Shown here: positions 16,335-23,740 of the stretch, in pieces
Layout of the letters: every line of letters begins with the position of its first letter
Numbering within the stretch: the stretch's first letter is position 1
NCBI GenBank assembly: GCA_018882795.1
Contig: VERJ01000022.1
Span: 1-35,524 of the forward strand
Reading direction: 5' to 3'
Length of the DNA: 35,524 bases
From: Burkholderiaceae bacterium
GTDB taxonomy: Bacteria > Pseudomonadota > Gammaproteobacteria > Burkholderiales > Burkholderiaceae_A
Program-made: the position numbers and the translations under genes
Notes under the pieces: generated by a model
What the model was told of the DNA's origin: nothing
The model's database searches: none
What the model saw: the letters and a program-made list of their open reading frames with translations, nothing else

Positions 16335-16837
16335 GTTTGTCGGCTCCTGAACCACTGGGCGTATCGCACCAGCTGGAGGGGTTCGACTGCGGGAAAATTG
16401 CGCTTACTCAGTGGCTCGTGAATCATGCCCGCCAGGCGCAAGGTAGCGGCTCGGCAAGGACCTTTGTGGTCTGCGAAAAAGCGCGTGTCGTCGGTTATTA
16501 CAGTTTGACGGTCGGTCAGATTGATACGCTGGAGGCACCCGAGCGAATTCGTCGCGGTATGGGACAGTATCCAATTCCGCTGATTATTTTGGCGAGACTT
16601 GCCGTCGATATGCGTTTTCAAAAGCGTGGCCTGGGTGTCAGCCTGCTGCAAGATGCAATTACCCGCTCGCTTGCCGTTGCTGAACATGCGGGGATTCGTG
16701 CCTTGCTCACGCATCCCATTGATAGCGAGGCTGATGCGTTTTATCGGCGATTTGGTTTTGAGCCCACGCCCTTGCAAGACCGCCAACTAATTCTGTTGCT
16801 AAAGGATGCGAGGCGTTTTGTCTCAGGAAAAGCTTAG
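16331..16837 (+). CDS. TacT-like GNAT acetyltransferase toxin
   Basis: This is a 168-aa GNAT-fold protein of the TacT/AtaT group. Such toxins acetylate the amino group of charged tRNAs and stop translation. Seen are 'HQLEGFDCGKIALTQWL' near 14-30, 'TFVVCEKARVVGYYSLTVG' near 48-66, the acetyl-CoA loop 'LARLAVDMRFQKRGLGVSLL' near 89-108, and 'DSEADAFYRRFGFEP' near 133-147, with the catalytic Tyr in FYRRFGF. The GTG at 16331 overlaps the antitoxin stop by 4 bases. It is convergent with fbp, 21 bp apart. It is the third of four toxin-antitoxin pairs in the window. Confidence 0.9.
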   Translation: MSLSAPEPLGVSHQLEGFDCGKIALTQWLVNHARQAQGSGSARTFVVCEKARVVGYYSLTVGQIDTLEAPERIRRGMGQYPIPLIILARLAVDMRFQKRGLGVSLLQDAITRSLAVAEHAGIRALLTHPIDSEADAFYRRFGFEPTPLQDRQLILLLKDARRFVSGKA

Positions 16838-16858
16838 TTATTCAGTCTCGCGAAGCCG

Positions 16859-17887
16859 CTAGCCCTTGTGATACCCCGTCACGCGCTCAATCTCATTGCG
16901 TGAACCCAGAAACACCGCGACGCGCTCGTGGAGTTTCTGGGGCTGCAGCTCCAGAATGCGCTGATGGCCATTGGTGGATGCGCCACCAGCCTGCTCAATT
17001 AAAAAACTCATGGGGTTGGCCTCATACATCAGGCGCAACTTGCCTGCCTTATCGGGCTCACGGGCATCGCGCGGATACATGAAGGTGCCACCGCGCGTGA
17101 GCACACGGTGCACATCAGCCACCATGCTGGCGATCCAGCGCATATTGAAGTCCTTGCCCAGCGGGCCGGTTTTGCCTGCGAGCATCTCATCCACATAGCG
17201 CTTCACAGGTGGCTCCCAGTGCCGCGCATTGGAGGCATTGATTGAGAACTCTTTGGTGTCCACGGGCACCTGCATGCTGGGCGTGGTCATCCACCACTCG
17301 TTTTGATCCAGCGTGAAAGATGTGGTGCCATTGCCCAGGGTGATGACGAGTTGGGTGGAGGGGCCGTAGGTCACATAGCCCGCTACAAGTTGTCGTGTGC
17401 CGGGTTGTAAGAACATTTGGATCGCTTCGTCGGCGTTGCCTCCTCGCCATGACGAATCGTTGGCAACGTCATTGCGAGGGCCATCGGCCCGTGGCAATCC
17501 ATTTGGTTTTTTCAATATTGAAAAAATCGTGCCGATCGACACATTCACATCAATGTTGGAAGACCCATCCAACGGGTCAAACAGCACCAGATAGTCGTTG
17601 GTGGGCTGGGGATTCACCACTGGCGCCTCCATCTCTTCTGATGTAATCGCATACGCCCCAGCTTGCTCCGCAGCGGCCAGCAGAATTTCGTTCGAAATCA
17701 CATCCAGTTTTTTCTGGTGCTCTCCCTGCACGTTATCGCTTCCCGCCTCGCCCAGCACGCCAGCAAGCGCTCCGCGGCGTACCTCCTCGCTGATGGTGAC
17801 GCAGCCCTCCAGCAGTTTCATGATCACCGCGGTCAAGTCATTGGGCGCGTTGCCTTGTGTAAGAAATTCGGAGAGTCGCTGTGGCAT
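16859..17887 (-). CDS. fbp: Class I fructose-1,6-bisphosphatase with an in-frame palindromic repeat
   Basis: Fbp hydrolyses fructose-1,6-bisphosphate in gluconeogenesis. Seen are '[20 protein letters not shown]' near 98-117 (metal-binding DPLDGSSN), '[20 protein letters not shown]' near 159-178, '[19 protein letters not shown]' near 248-266, and '[20 protein letters not shown]' near 282-301. Between 'SILKKPNG' and 'FLQPGTRQ' there are about 30 residues instead of the usual 10-14. The DNA of that stretch (17416-17507) is a head-to-head pair of the palindromic element seen at four other places. The frame is kept throughout and the active-site blocks are unbroken, so the enzyme is probably active. 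The ATG at 17887 is divergent from tcdA. Confidence 0.95.
   Translation of the reverse strand: MPQRLSEFLTQGNAPNDLTAVIMKLLEGCVTISEEVRRGALAGVLGEAGSDNVQGEHQKKLDVISNEILLAAAEQAGAYAITSEEMEAPVVNPQPTNDYLVLFDPLDGSSNIDVNVSIGTIFSILKKPNGLPRADGPRNDVANDSSWRGGNADEAIQMFLQPGTRQLVAGYVTYGPSTQLVITLGNGTTSFTLDQNEWWMTTPSMQVPVDTKEFSINASNARHWEPPVKRYVDEMLAGKTGPLGKDFNMRWIASMVADVHRVLTRGGTFMYPRDAREPDKAGKLRLMYEANPMSFLIEQAGGASTNGHQRILELQPQKLHERVAVFLGSRNEIERVTGYHKG
17416..17507. repeat. Head-to-head pair of palindromic elements, copy B, in frame inside fbp
   Basis: The left half (17418-17455) reads TGGATCGCTTCGTCGG and continues to CGCCATGACGA. The right half (17465-17501) reads AACGTCATTGCGAGGGCC, then ATC, then GGCCCGTGGCAATCCA. 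Reverse-complementing the left half gives the same CGTCATnGCGAGG start and the same GCnATCCA end, so the halves are inverted copies. The right half contains its own 5-bp hairpin GGGCC-ATC-GGCCC. The insertion adds roughly 16-20 residues to Fbp without breaking the frame. Confidence 0.85.
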
Positions 17888-17936
17888 TTTGGGGACTATT
17901 GTCGTGAACCGGTTGGCGATGACTTAAGATTATTTC

Positions 17937-18740
17937 ATGGCTTCAGCCCCTCATGCTTCCGGCGTTATCCGACAGTTTGCAAGCACTGCCCGATTATTTT
18001 CGGCGCAGGAATTTGTGCAACTGCGGCAGGCCCATGTGGCCGTGGTTGGGCTGGGTGGCGTTGGGTCTTGGGCGGTGGAGGCGCTTGTTCGCTCCGGCAT
18101 CGGCGCACTCACATTGGTGGACATGGATCATGTCGCGGAGTCCAATCTCAACCGTCAGGTGCAGGCACTCCACTCAACCCTGGGGGCGGCTAAGAGCGAG
18201 GCACTCGCAAGCAGGATTCAGGATATTGCGCCGGATTGCCGGGTGAACATGGTGGATGAATTCTTAACACCTGAAAATGCTGCTGAAGTGATGTCGGTGG
18301 GCAATGCGCGTCAGACCGAATCGAAACAATCAGCGCGATCCGGGCCGGATGTATGGATCGATGCCACCGACGATCTTGCTGCCAAGCGGGCCATGATCCT
18401 GGTGATGCGAACAGGTAAGCGCTTGAAGCAATTGATTGTCAGTGGGGGTGCAGGTGGTAAGACCGACCCCACCCGAATCGAGGCGGCCGATCTTTCACAG
18501 ACCACCCAAGACCCCTTGCTCTCTACGTTGCGCTACGACCTGCGCAAGCACCATGGTTTTCCGCGGCAGGGGAAGATGCATATTCATACGGTATTCAGTC
18601 GTCAGCCCATGATCCGAACTGAGGACTGCGATCCCGCTGCGAAGCTTGCCTGCGCGGGCTATGGGTCGCTGGTTACCGTTACGGCAACCATGGGCATGGT
18701 AGCGGCCAACCTGGCGATTCAGGCAGTATTACGCTCCTAA
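17937..18740 (+). CDS. tcdA: tRNA threonylcarbamoyladenosine dehydratase TcdA (ThiF/E1-like)
   Basis: TcdA (CsdL/YgdL) uses ATP to cyclise t6A37 of tRNA into ct6A. The E1-like fold is plain: 'VAVVGLGGVGSWAVEALVRS' near 34-53 (ATP-binding GxGGxGS), 'LTLVDMDHVAESNLNRQVQA' near 59-78 (the D...N..RQ motif), and 'VIDAxDD'-type 'WIDATDDLAAKRAMI' near 140-154. 'VSGGAGGKTDPTRIEAADLS' lies near 169-188 and the C-terminal 'GYGSLVTVTATMGMVAANLA' near 242-261. Relative to the enteric protein there is an extra loop of about 16 residues near 121-139. It starts 49 bp from the divergent fbp start and is followed by a small ORF and pepN. Confidence 0.92.
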   Translation: MASAPHASGVIRQFASTARLFSAQEFVQLRQAHVAVVGLGGVGSWAVEALVRSGIGALTLVDMDHVAESNLNRQVQALHSTLGAAKSEALASRIQDIAPDCRVNMVDEFLTPENAAEVMSVGNARQTESKQSARSGPDVWIDATDDLAAKRAMILVMRTGKRLKQLIVSGGAGGKTDPTRIEAADLSQTTQDPLLSTLRYDLRKHHGFPRQGKMHIHTVFSRQPMIRTEDCDPAAKLACAGYGSLVTVTATMGMVAANLAIQAVLRS

Positions 18741-18743
18741 ATA

Positions 18744-18917
18744 ATGCCAAGTCAATCTGGGATGAAGATGAAAAAGATTCAAACCGCTAAAGCCAAGCAA
18801 TTACTTCTTGCTCGACTGAGATTTCAACGACTAAAACAGGGTGTTAAAGGTAAAAGGGATTGGACTAGAGATGAACTTTATGATTTACCCATTCAGTCAA
18901 ATGGAATGAAATCATGA
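18744..18917 (+). CDS. Small A+T-rich unknown ORF coupled to pepN (antitoxin-like?)
   Basis: This 57-aa frame (ATG at 18744; alternative Met codons at 18762 and 18768) starts three bases after the tcdA stop. It ends in a TGA that overlaps the pepN ATG (ATGA). The product is very basic in its first 38 residues ('KMKKIQTAKAKQLLLARLRF'), then has 'DWTRDELYDLP' near 39-49. That last block resembles the ends of some small antitoxins, but I cannot assign a family. Codon use (many AAA, TTA, CTT) is clearly more A+T-rich than tcdA and pepN on either side, which suggests it was acquired. No good Shine-Dalgarno sequence is seen. Tight packing at both ends argues that it is real. Confidence 0.55.
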   Translation: MPSQSGMKMKKIQTAKAKQLLLARLRFQRLKQGVKGKRDWTRDELYDLPIQSNGMKS

Positions 18918-21631
18918 ACGCACGCGACTCTGTTAACCCCGCCCCCGCAGCGCCGACCACCATTCATCGTCAGGATTATCGGCCGCCCAGCCACCGCATC
19001 ACGTCGGTGAAGCTGGACTTCACTCTTCACCTGGAATCCACGCGGGTGGTCAATGAGTTCACTTTTGAGCGTACCGGTGACTCGTCCGAACTTCATCTTT
19101 ACGGCGATGAACTCACGCTGGTGAGCGTTGCGATTGATGGAAGGCAACTCACACAAGATGAGTTTGCGCATTCGCCCCAGCATCTGCACATTCATCAGGC
19201 GCCTGTTCAGGGCACGATCCGCATTGAGACACTCATCAACCCCACCGCCAACACGGCGCTGATGGGGCTCTATGCTTCCCGCGGCGGCCTCTTTACGCAG
19301 TGCGAATCTGAGGGCTTTCGCCGCATCACTTATTTTTTGGATCGGCCTGATGTGATGGCCACCTATGATGTGATCATGCGGGGGCCAAAGGATCAGTTCC
19401 CCGTCATGCTTTCCAATGGCAATCTGATCAGCCAGCGTGATCTTGGCAATGGCACGCATCAGGCCCACTGGCAGGATCCCTTCCCTAAGCCGAGTTATCT
19501 TTTTGCCCTGGTGGCGGCTGATCTGGATCGGTTAGAGGAGACCATCACCACACAGAGCGGCAAGCAGGCCCTGCTTCAGGTCTACACGCGCAGAGAAGAT
19601 CTTGCGCAGGCCGACTTTGCGCTGCAGTCCCTAAAGCGCGCGATTTTCTGGGATGAGCAGCGCTATGGCCTGGAGCTGGATCTGGAGCGCTTCATGATCG
19701 TGGCCGTGCCGGATTTCAATTCGGGCGCAATGGAAAACAAGGGCCTGAATCTCTTTAACACCAAGTTTGTCTTGGCCGATCCGCAGACAGCCACGGATGT
19801 TGATTACGACGGTATCGAGTCAGTGGTGGCCCATGAGTATTTTCACAACTGGACAGGCAATCGCATCACTTGCCGTGATTGGTTTCAGCTCACGCTAAAA
19901 GAGGGCCTTACGGTATTTCGGGATTCCGAGTTCTCAAGCGATATGGCGGCGGAAAATCTCTCGCCACAGGAAGCGGCCAGCGCCCGATCAGTGCGTCGCA
20001 TCGATAGCGTGCGCGTGCTGCGCGCAGCCCAATTCCCGGAAGACTCCGGCCCCATGTCGCATCCGATTCGGCCCGACAGCTACCAGGAGATCCGCAATTT
20101 CTATACCGCCACGGTCTATGAAAAAGGTGCGGAGGTTATCCGTATGCTCCAGACCCTGTTGGGTATCGATGGGTTTCGTAAGGGGATGGACCTTTACTTT
20201 GCGCGGCACGATGGCCAGGCGGTGACCTGTGAAGCGTTTGTGGCTGCCATGTTCGATGCGAATGCGCCCACTGCGCCAAACGCCGATGATCGCTCTCGTG
20301 AACTGTCAGCGTATTTCATGCGCTGGTATGACACATCAGGCACACCCCATCTGAAGGTGTCAGACACCTGGGTGGTGTCTGACACCGTGCCTGACACCTC
20401 TCGGGGAGACTACACGCTCAGTTTCACGCAGCACATTTCCCCCTCTAGCCCTTCGCAAAAGCCGCTGATGATTCCCATCGCTTTGGGTTTGGTGGATCAG
20501 CAGGGCCGTGATCTCTCGCTTTCTGAAGCAAGCGTAGAGGGCGAGGCCGAACTGCACGACAATGTGTTTCTGCTCAAAGGCGCCAAGGCCTCGCTCTCTC
20601 TTGCCTGCAACACCGCGCCAGTGCCTTCTCTGCTGCGGGATTTTTCTGCACCGGTCTCGCTCGACTATCCCTACACTGAGCGCCAATTGCTGCATCTGTT
20701 GGCCCATGATCAGGATCCGTTTAACCGTTGGGAATCCGGCCAGCGGCTTATGCTTAATGCCATGCTCAAACCCGGCTCAGTGGACCCGGCGCCCATGTTG
20801 GCTGCATTGAAGCGCGTTGTGGATGACCCAAGCCTTGATAACGGCTATAAGGCCGCGGTGCTCAGCCTGCCCTCCGAGTTATACATTTCTGAGCAGGTCT
20901 CAGTGATTGATCCCCAGGCCATTCGAGAAGCGCGCGACAGTCTGCGTGCCAGTCTGACCGTTGCGCTCAAGGATGCTCTGCTGCGCATTGATGACACCCT
21001 TCGCACAAAGGGCGGGCAGTCCTATTCCCCCGATCCGATCTCCACGGGCAGGCGGACCCTGGCCAATCTGGCGCAGCATTGGCTCGCGGTCTCAGGCAGT
21101 CTGACATCACAAGAGCTGCTTGAACGTTATTCCAATGCGAGCAACATGACCGATCGGATGGCTGCGCTGCAGGCTCTGGTGGAAATCGATTCGCCTGAAT
21201 CGCAGACTGCATTGGATCTGTATCTGAATCAGTTTCAAGATCATGCCCTGGCGCTCGATAAGTGGTTCGCTGTTCAGGTCAGCATTCCGAGTGCGAAAGC
21301 TCTGGATCGGGTGAAGCATTTGATGAGTCATCCGAAGTTTGATGTTTCCAACCCCAATCGGGTCCGATCCGTGTTTGGTGCGTTTTTCAATCAGAATCTG
21401 CCGGGGTTTCATCGCCAAGATGGCGCAGGCTACCTGCTTTGGGCCGAGGCCGTGGTGACCATAGATCGGCGCAACTCTCAGCTGGCTTCCCGCATGGCCC
21501 GTGCGTTGGATCGTTGGGCCCGGTTTGAGCCCGTGCGCCGCAATGCGATGAAGGCTGCGCTTGAGCGTGTTGCTGCCGATGAGCAGCTATCGCCCGATGT
21601 GCGTGAAGTGGTCGGCAAGGCGCTTGGATAG
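18914..21631 (+). CDS. pepN: Aminopeptidase N (M1 family) PepN with an in-frame repeat cluster
   Basis: PepN is a cytosolic zinc metallopeptidase that removes N-terminal residues from peptides. The exopeptidase motif GAMENKGLNLFN lies near 271-282, and the zinc site HEYFHNWTGNRITCRDWFQL starts near residue 306. It has the HExxH pair and, 18 residues on, the Glu of 'LKEGLTVFRDSEF'. At 905 aa it has the length of the bacterial enzyme. Near residues 481-497, between 'GTPHLKV' and 'YTLSF', there is a longer loop with VSDT-VVSDT-VPDT, encoded by three adjacent GGTGTCnGACACC-type repeats (20356-20398). The ATG overlaps the upstream small ORF's stop. Confidence 0.95.
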   Translation: MNARDSVNPAPAAPTTIHRQDYRPPSHRITSVKLDFTLHLESTRVVNEFTFERTGDSSELHLYGDELTLVSVAIDGRQLTQDEFAHSPQHLHIHQAPVQGTIRIETLINPTANTALMGLYASRGGLFTQCESEGFRRITYFLDRPDVMATYDVIMRGPKDQFPVMLSNGNLISQRDLGNGTHQAHWQDPFPKPSYLFALVAADLDRLEETITTQSGKQALLQVYTRREDLAQADFALQSLKRAIFWDEQRYGLELDLERFMIVAVPDFNSGAMENKGLNLFNTKFVLADPQTATDVDYDGIESVVAHEYFHNWTGNRITCRDWFQLTLKEGLTVFRDSEFSSDMAAENLSPQEAASARSVRRIDSVRVLRAAQFPEDSGPMSHPIRPDSYQEIRNFYTATVYEKGAEVIRMLQTLLGIDGFRKGMDLYFARHDGQAVTCEAFVAAMFDANAPTAPNADDRSRELSAYFMRWYDTSGTPHLKVSDTWVVSDTVPDTSRGDYTLSFTQHISPSSPSQKPLMIPIALGLVDQQGRDLSLSEASVEGEAELHDNVFLLKGAKASLSLACNTAPVPSLLRDFSAPVSLDYPYTERQLLHLLAHDQDPFNRWESGQRLMLNAMLKPGSVDPAPMLAALKRVVDDPSLDNGYKAAVLSLPSELYISEQVSVIDPQAIREARDSLRASLTVALKDALLRIDDTLRTKGGQSYSPDPISTGRRTLANLAQHWLAVSGSLTSQELLERYSNASNMTDRMAALQALVEIDSPESQTALDLYLNQFQDHALALDKWFAVQVSIPSAKALDRVKHLMSHPKFDVSNPNRVRSVFGAFFNQNLPGFHRQDGAGYLLWAEAVVTIDRRNSQLASRMARALDRWARFEPVRRNAMKAALERVAADEQLSPDVREVVGKALG
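20356..20398. repeat. Cluster of GGTGTCnGACACC palindromes in frame inside pepN
   Basis: Two perfect 13-bp palindromes, GGTGTCAGACACC (20356-20368) and GGTGTCTGACACC (20374-20386), are followed by a third near-copy, GTGCCTGACACC (20387-20398). They encode the repeated SDT/PDT residues in a loop of PepN where related proteins are shorter. Short repeats of this kind turn up, as I recall, dispersed in some betaproteobacterial genomes; this has not been checked. Confidence 0.75.
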
Positions 21632-22760
21632 CAAACGTCATTGCGGGACCCTTCCCCTGGGGCAAAGCCTCCAGGGAGGGGCTGCGGCAATCCATACCAT
21701 TGCAATCTTCTGCCGCATCGTCGATTTTTTTGGCGATGCGGGCTTTTGTTGGCGCCTGGCTGTTGCACTCAGGCGCCGAGGTGTTGGTCATGTGATTCTG
21801 GTGATCGACCGGCTCAATATCCTGGATGAGCTGCGCGGCGCTGAGCGCATTCCGGGGGTGACCGTTTTGCCTTGGAATGTCGCGCAGGATCAATGGCAGC
21901 AGCATGGTGTGCCCGAAGAACATCGGGCTGATCTGGTGATCGAGGCCTTTGCCTGTAACCCGCCAAAGACATATCTGGAAGCGCTTAGCCCGCAGGCGCA
22001 GTGGATCACGCTGGATTATTTGGCGACCGAGCCCTGGGCGGATTCGGCGCACGGGCAGTCATCACCATCGCCGAGCTTGCGTGATTCCGTGGCTGCCCAT
22101 CGACGCTGGTGGGTGCCGGGATTTTCAGCGGCCACGGGCGGCCTTCTGCATGGCAGCTGGCGTCATATCACTGCCCGAGAGCGGCGCGCATGGCGGCGTG
22201 AGCTCACTGGTGAGTCGATCGATAACGATGTATTCCTGGTGCTGGCCTTTGGTTACGCCGATGCCCGCTGGGAGAGTCTTAAGTCGCTGCTGGATACGCA
22301 GTTACCCAAGGGTTTTAAGTCCTATCGCCTCTGGCAGCCCAAGGGGATTGAGTTTTCCCAACGCGAATTTGATGAAATTCTGCAGGCCTGCGATTTGAAT
22401 TTCGTGCGTGGCGAAGATTCATTTGTGCGCGCCCATTGGGCCGCTGCTGGTCCCTGGCAGGTGCCGTTTGTCTGGCAGCCGTATCGGCAGGAAGGCAAGG
22501 CCCACGGCCACAAACTCGCGGGCTGGATGCAGCAGGTCTTGGTAGCACCGGCGCTTGCGCCACTTCAGGATTTTCATTGGGCCTGGAACGGTATCCGGCC
22601 TGCAGAGTCGCATGCGGATTTATCGCTCAGTGGTGCCTGGGTGGATCTTGCTGGCCACTACGGGGAAGTCCGATCGCAGTTGAATAAGGCCTGCCTAAGA
22701 CTTGCCAGCCGCAAGTCGCTCGAAGATGGATTGCTTCGGGCCTTGTGGCCCCCGCAATGA
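21624..22760 (+). CDS. earP: EF-P arginine rhamnosyltransferase EarP
   Basis: EarP is a GT-B enzyme that transfers rhamnose from dTDP-L-rhamnose to Arg32 of EF-P. Seen are 'IFCRIVDFFGDAGFCWRLA' at the start of the fold (the two Asp match the catalytic-site Asp pair), 'NPPKTYLEALSPQAQWITLDY' in the middle, and 'DLNFVRGEDSFVRAHWAAAG' with 'PFVWQPY' in the C-terminal half (RGEDS carries the conserved Glu). The start is unclear. The only standard in-frame starts before the fold are a TTG at 21624 or codons deeper inside pepN, because a palindromic repeat (21634-21695) sits where the natural start should be. An ATT at about 21699 could be the original region. The stop codon lies inside another repeat copy. 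efp follows 370 bp downstream. Confidence 0.88.
   Translation: MDSKRHCGTLPLGQSLQGGAAAIHTIAIFCRIVDFFGDAGFCWRLAVALRRRGVGHVILVIDRLNILDELRGAERIPGVTVLPWNVAQDQWQQHGVPEEHRADLVIEAFACNPPKTYLEALSPQAQWITLDYLATEPWADSAHGQSSPSPSLRDSVAAHRRWWVPGFSAATGGLLHGSWRHITARERRAWRRELTGESIDNDVFLVLAFGYADARWESLKSLLDTQLPKGFKSYRLWQPKGIEFSQREFDEILQACDLNFVRGEDSFVRAHWAAAGPWQVPFVWQPYRQEGKAHGHKLAGWMQQVLVAPALAPLQDFHWAWNGIRPAESHADLSLSGAWVDLAGHYGEVRSQLNKACLRLASRKSLEDGLLRALWPPQ
21634..21695. repeat. Palindromic element, copy C, between pepN stop and earP body
   Basis: The 62-bp stretch begins AACGTCATTGCGGGACCC and ends GCTGCGGCAATCCAT, the same ends as copy B. Between them CCTTCCCCTGG and CCAGGGAGGGG form an imperfect long hairpin. 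It starts three bases after the pepN stop and runs up to four codons before the first conserved residues of EarP, so it appears to have split the original pepN-earP junction. Confidence 0.8.
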
Positions 22761-22763
22761 CAG
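22726..22763. repeat. Palindromic element, copy D, forming the 3' end of earP
   Basis: The + strand reads ATGGATTGCTTCGGGCC, then TTGT, then GGCCCCCGCAATGACAG. Its reverse complement has the GTCATTGCGGG start and GCAATCCAT end of copies B and C, with an inner GGGCC/GGCCC hairpin. The earP stop codon TGA (22758-22760) is part of the element's CAATGAC end, so the last ~11 residues of EarP are encoded by it. Confidence 0.8.
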
Positions 22764-22849
22764 TTCCTGCCATCGTCAGCGTTGGGTGGCGAGCGATTTA
22801 AGGGTGTCTGCGAAGCCCCCCGGGCGATATCCCTGAACCGAGGGTTCAG

Positions 22850-23008
22850 GTGGGCGAGATCAGACCGGCTCTGGGGTCAACCGCGCAATGGGTCGACTCT
22901 CGCCTGCCGGACAATTTTCAAGCCCGTGCGCAAGCGCATTGGTTCAAAGAAATAATGGCCCAAAAGGCTCGCAGACAAGCCAAGTCTAAACCGCTTTACT
23001 CCCGCTGA
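22850..23008 (+). CDS. Small unknown ORF between earP and efp
   Basis: A 52-aa frame begins with GTG at 22850 (GAGGG five bases upstream) and ends with TGA at 23008. The product has 'EIRPALGSTAQWVDSRLPDN' at the start, a middle 'AHWFKEIMAQKARRQ', and a basic end 'AKSKPLYSR'. The frame stays open upstream to a TAA near 22798, so it could be the remnant of a longer gene whose 5' part was lost near repeat copy D. Codon use looks like the neighbours. I do not recognise a family. It fills most of the 370-bp gap between earP and efp. Confidence 0.4.
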   Translation: MGEIRPALGSTAQWVDSRLPDNFQARAQAHWFKEIMAQKARRQAKSKPLYSR

Positions 23009-23013
23009 CGAGG

Positions 23014-23042
23014 CTGAAAATACCTGATAAAAACGCTAGAAT
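23014..23042 (+). promoter_or_regulatory. efp promoter
   Basis: A -35 box CTGAAA (23014-23019) and a -10 box TAGAAT (23037-23042) are exactly 17 bp apart, about 85 bp upstream of the efp ATG. The small ORF stops just before it (23008). This gives efp its own transcript with a leader of about 75-80 nt that contains a hairpin. Confidence 0.6.
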
Positions 23043-23066
23043 GGCGCGTTAACAAAAGCCTCTGAG

Positions 23067-23098
23067 AAGCCCAACGACAGGGCCAAACCGCAGGGCTT
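23067..23098 (+). promoter_or_regulatory. Hairpin in the efp leader
   Basis: AAGCCC (23067-23072) pairs perfectly with GGGCTT (23093-23098), followed by TTCTTCT. GCCC (23069-23072) can also pair with GGGC at 23080-23083, so two alternative folds are possible. It could be a weak terminator or attenuator, or only a structured leader; the T-run is interrupted and the stem is short. Confidence 0.35.
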
Positions 23099-23127
23099 TT
23101 CTTCTCTATCCCTTTGGACTATTTGAA

Positions 23128-23688
23128 ATGAAAATTGCTCAAGAACTTCGCGTTGGCAATGTGGTCATGGTCGGATCCGAGCCCATGGTCGTGCTCAAGG
23201 CCGAATACAACAAATCAGGCCGCAACGCTGCCGTTGTGAAAATGAAACTGAAAAACCTGCTCTCAGGTTCCGGCCAGGAAACCGTGTTTAAGGCCGACGA
23301 AAAGTTTGATGTGCTGGTGCTCGACCGCAAAGAAGTGACTTATTCTTACTTTGCCGATCCTATGTATGTCTTCATGGATGCCGAATACAACCAGTACGAA
23401 GTGGAAGCGGAATCCATGGGTGATGCCCTGAACTATGTCGAAGAGGGCATGGCCTGCGAAGTTGTCTTTTATGAAGGCCGCGCCATTTCTGTAGAACTCC
23501 CCACCAGTGTTGTGCGCGAGGTTGCCTACACCGAACCGGCTGTAAAAGGCGATACGTCTGGCAAGGTCATGAAACCCGCCCGCATTTCACCGACCAACTT
23601 TGAGGTGTCGGTGCCTGCTTTTGTGGATATCGGCGATAAGATCGAGATCGATACCCGCACGGGCGAGTACCGTAACCGGGTGAAGTAA
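23128..23688 (+). CDS. efp: Translation elongation factor P (Arg32 type)
   Basis: EF-P binds stalled ribosomes between the P and E sites and speeds peptide bonds at polyproline stretches. The 186-aa protein has the three-domain EF-P layout. The loop that reaches the peptidyl-transferase centre reads '[19 protein letters not shown]' (27-45), with Arg at position 32. That is the residue rhamnosylated by EarP in betaproteobacteria and pseudomonads, whereas lysine-type EF-P uses EpmA/B. The C-terminal signature '[20 protein letters not shown]' is present. earP upstream and rfbBDAC downstream supply the enzyme and the dTDP-rhamnose donor. Confidence 0.97.
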   Translation: MKIAQELRVGNVVMVGSEPMVVLKAEYNKSGRNAAVVKMKLKNLLSGSGQETVFKADEKFDVLVLDRKEVTYSYFADPMYVFMDAEYNQYEVEAESMGDALNYVEEGMACEVVFYEGRAISVELPTSVVREVAYTEPAVKGDTSGKVMKPARISPTNFEVSVPAFVDIGDKIEIDTRTGEYRNRVK

Positions 23689-23740
23689 GCGCGGTGACAT
23701 CGCCGGGGCGAAATAATCCTGGTGAATCAACCGGAATGCA

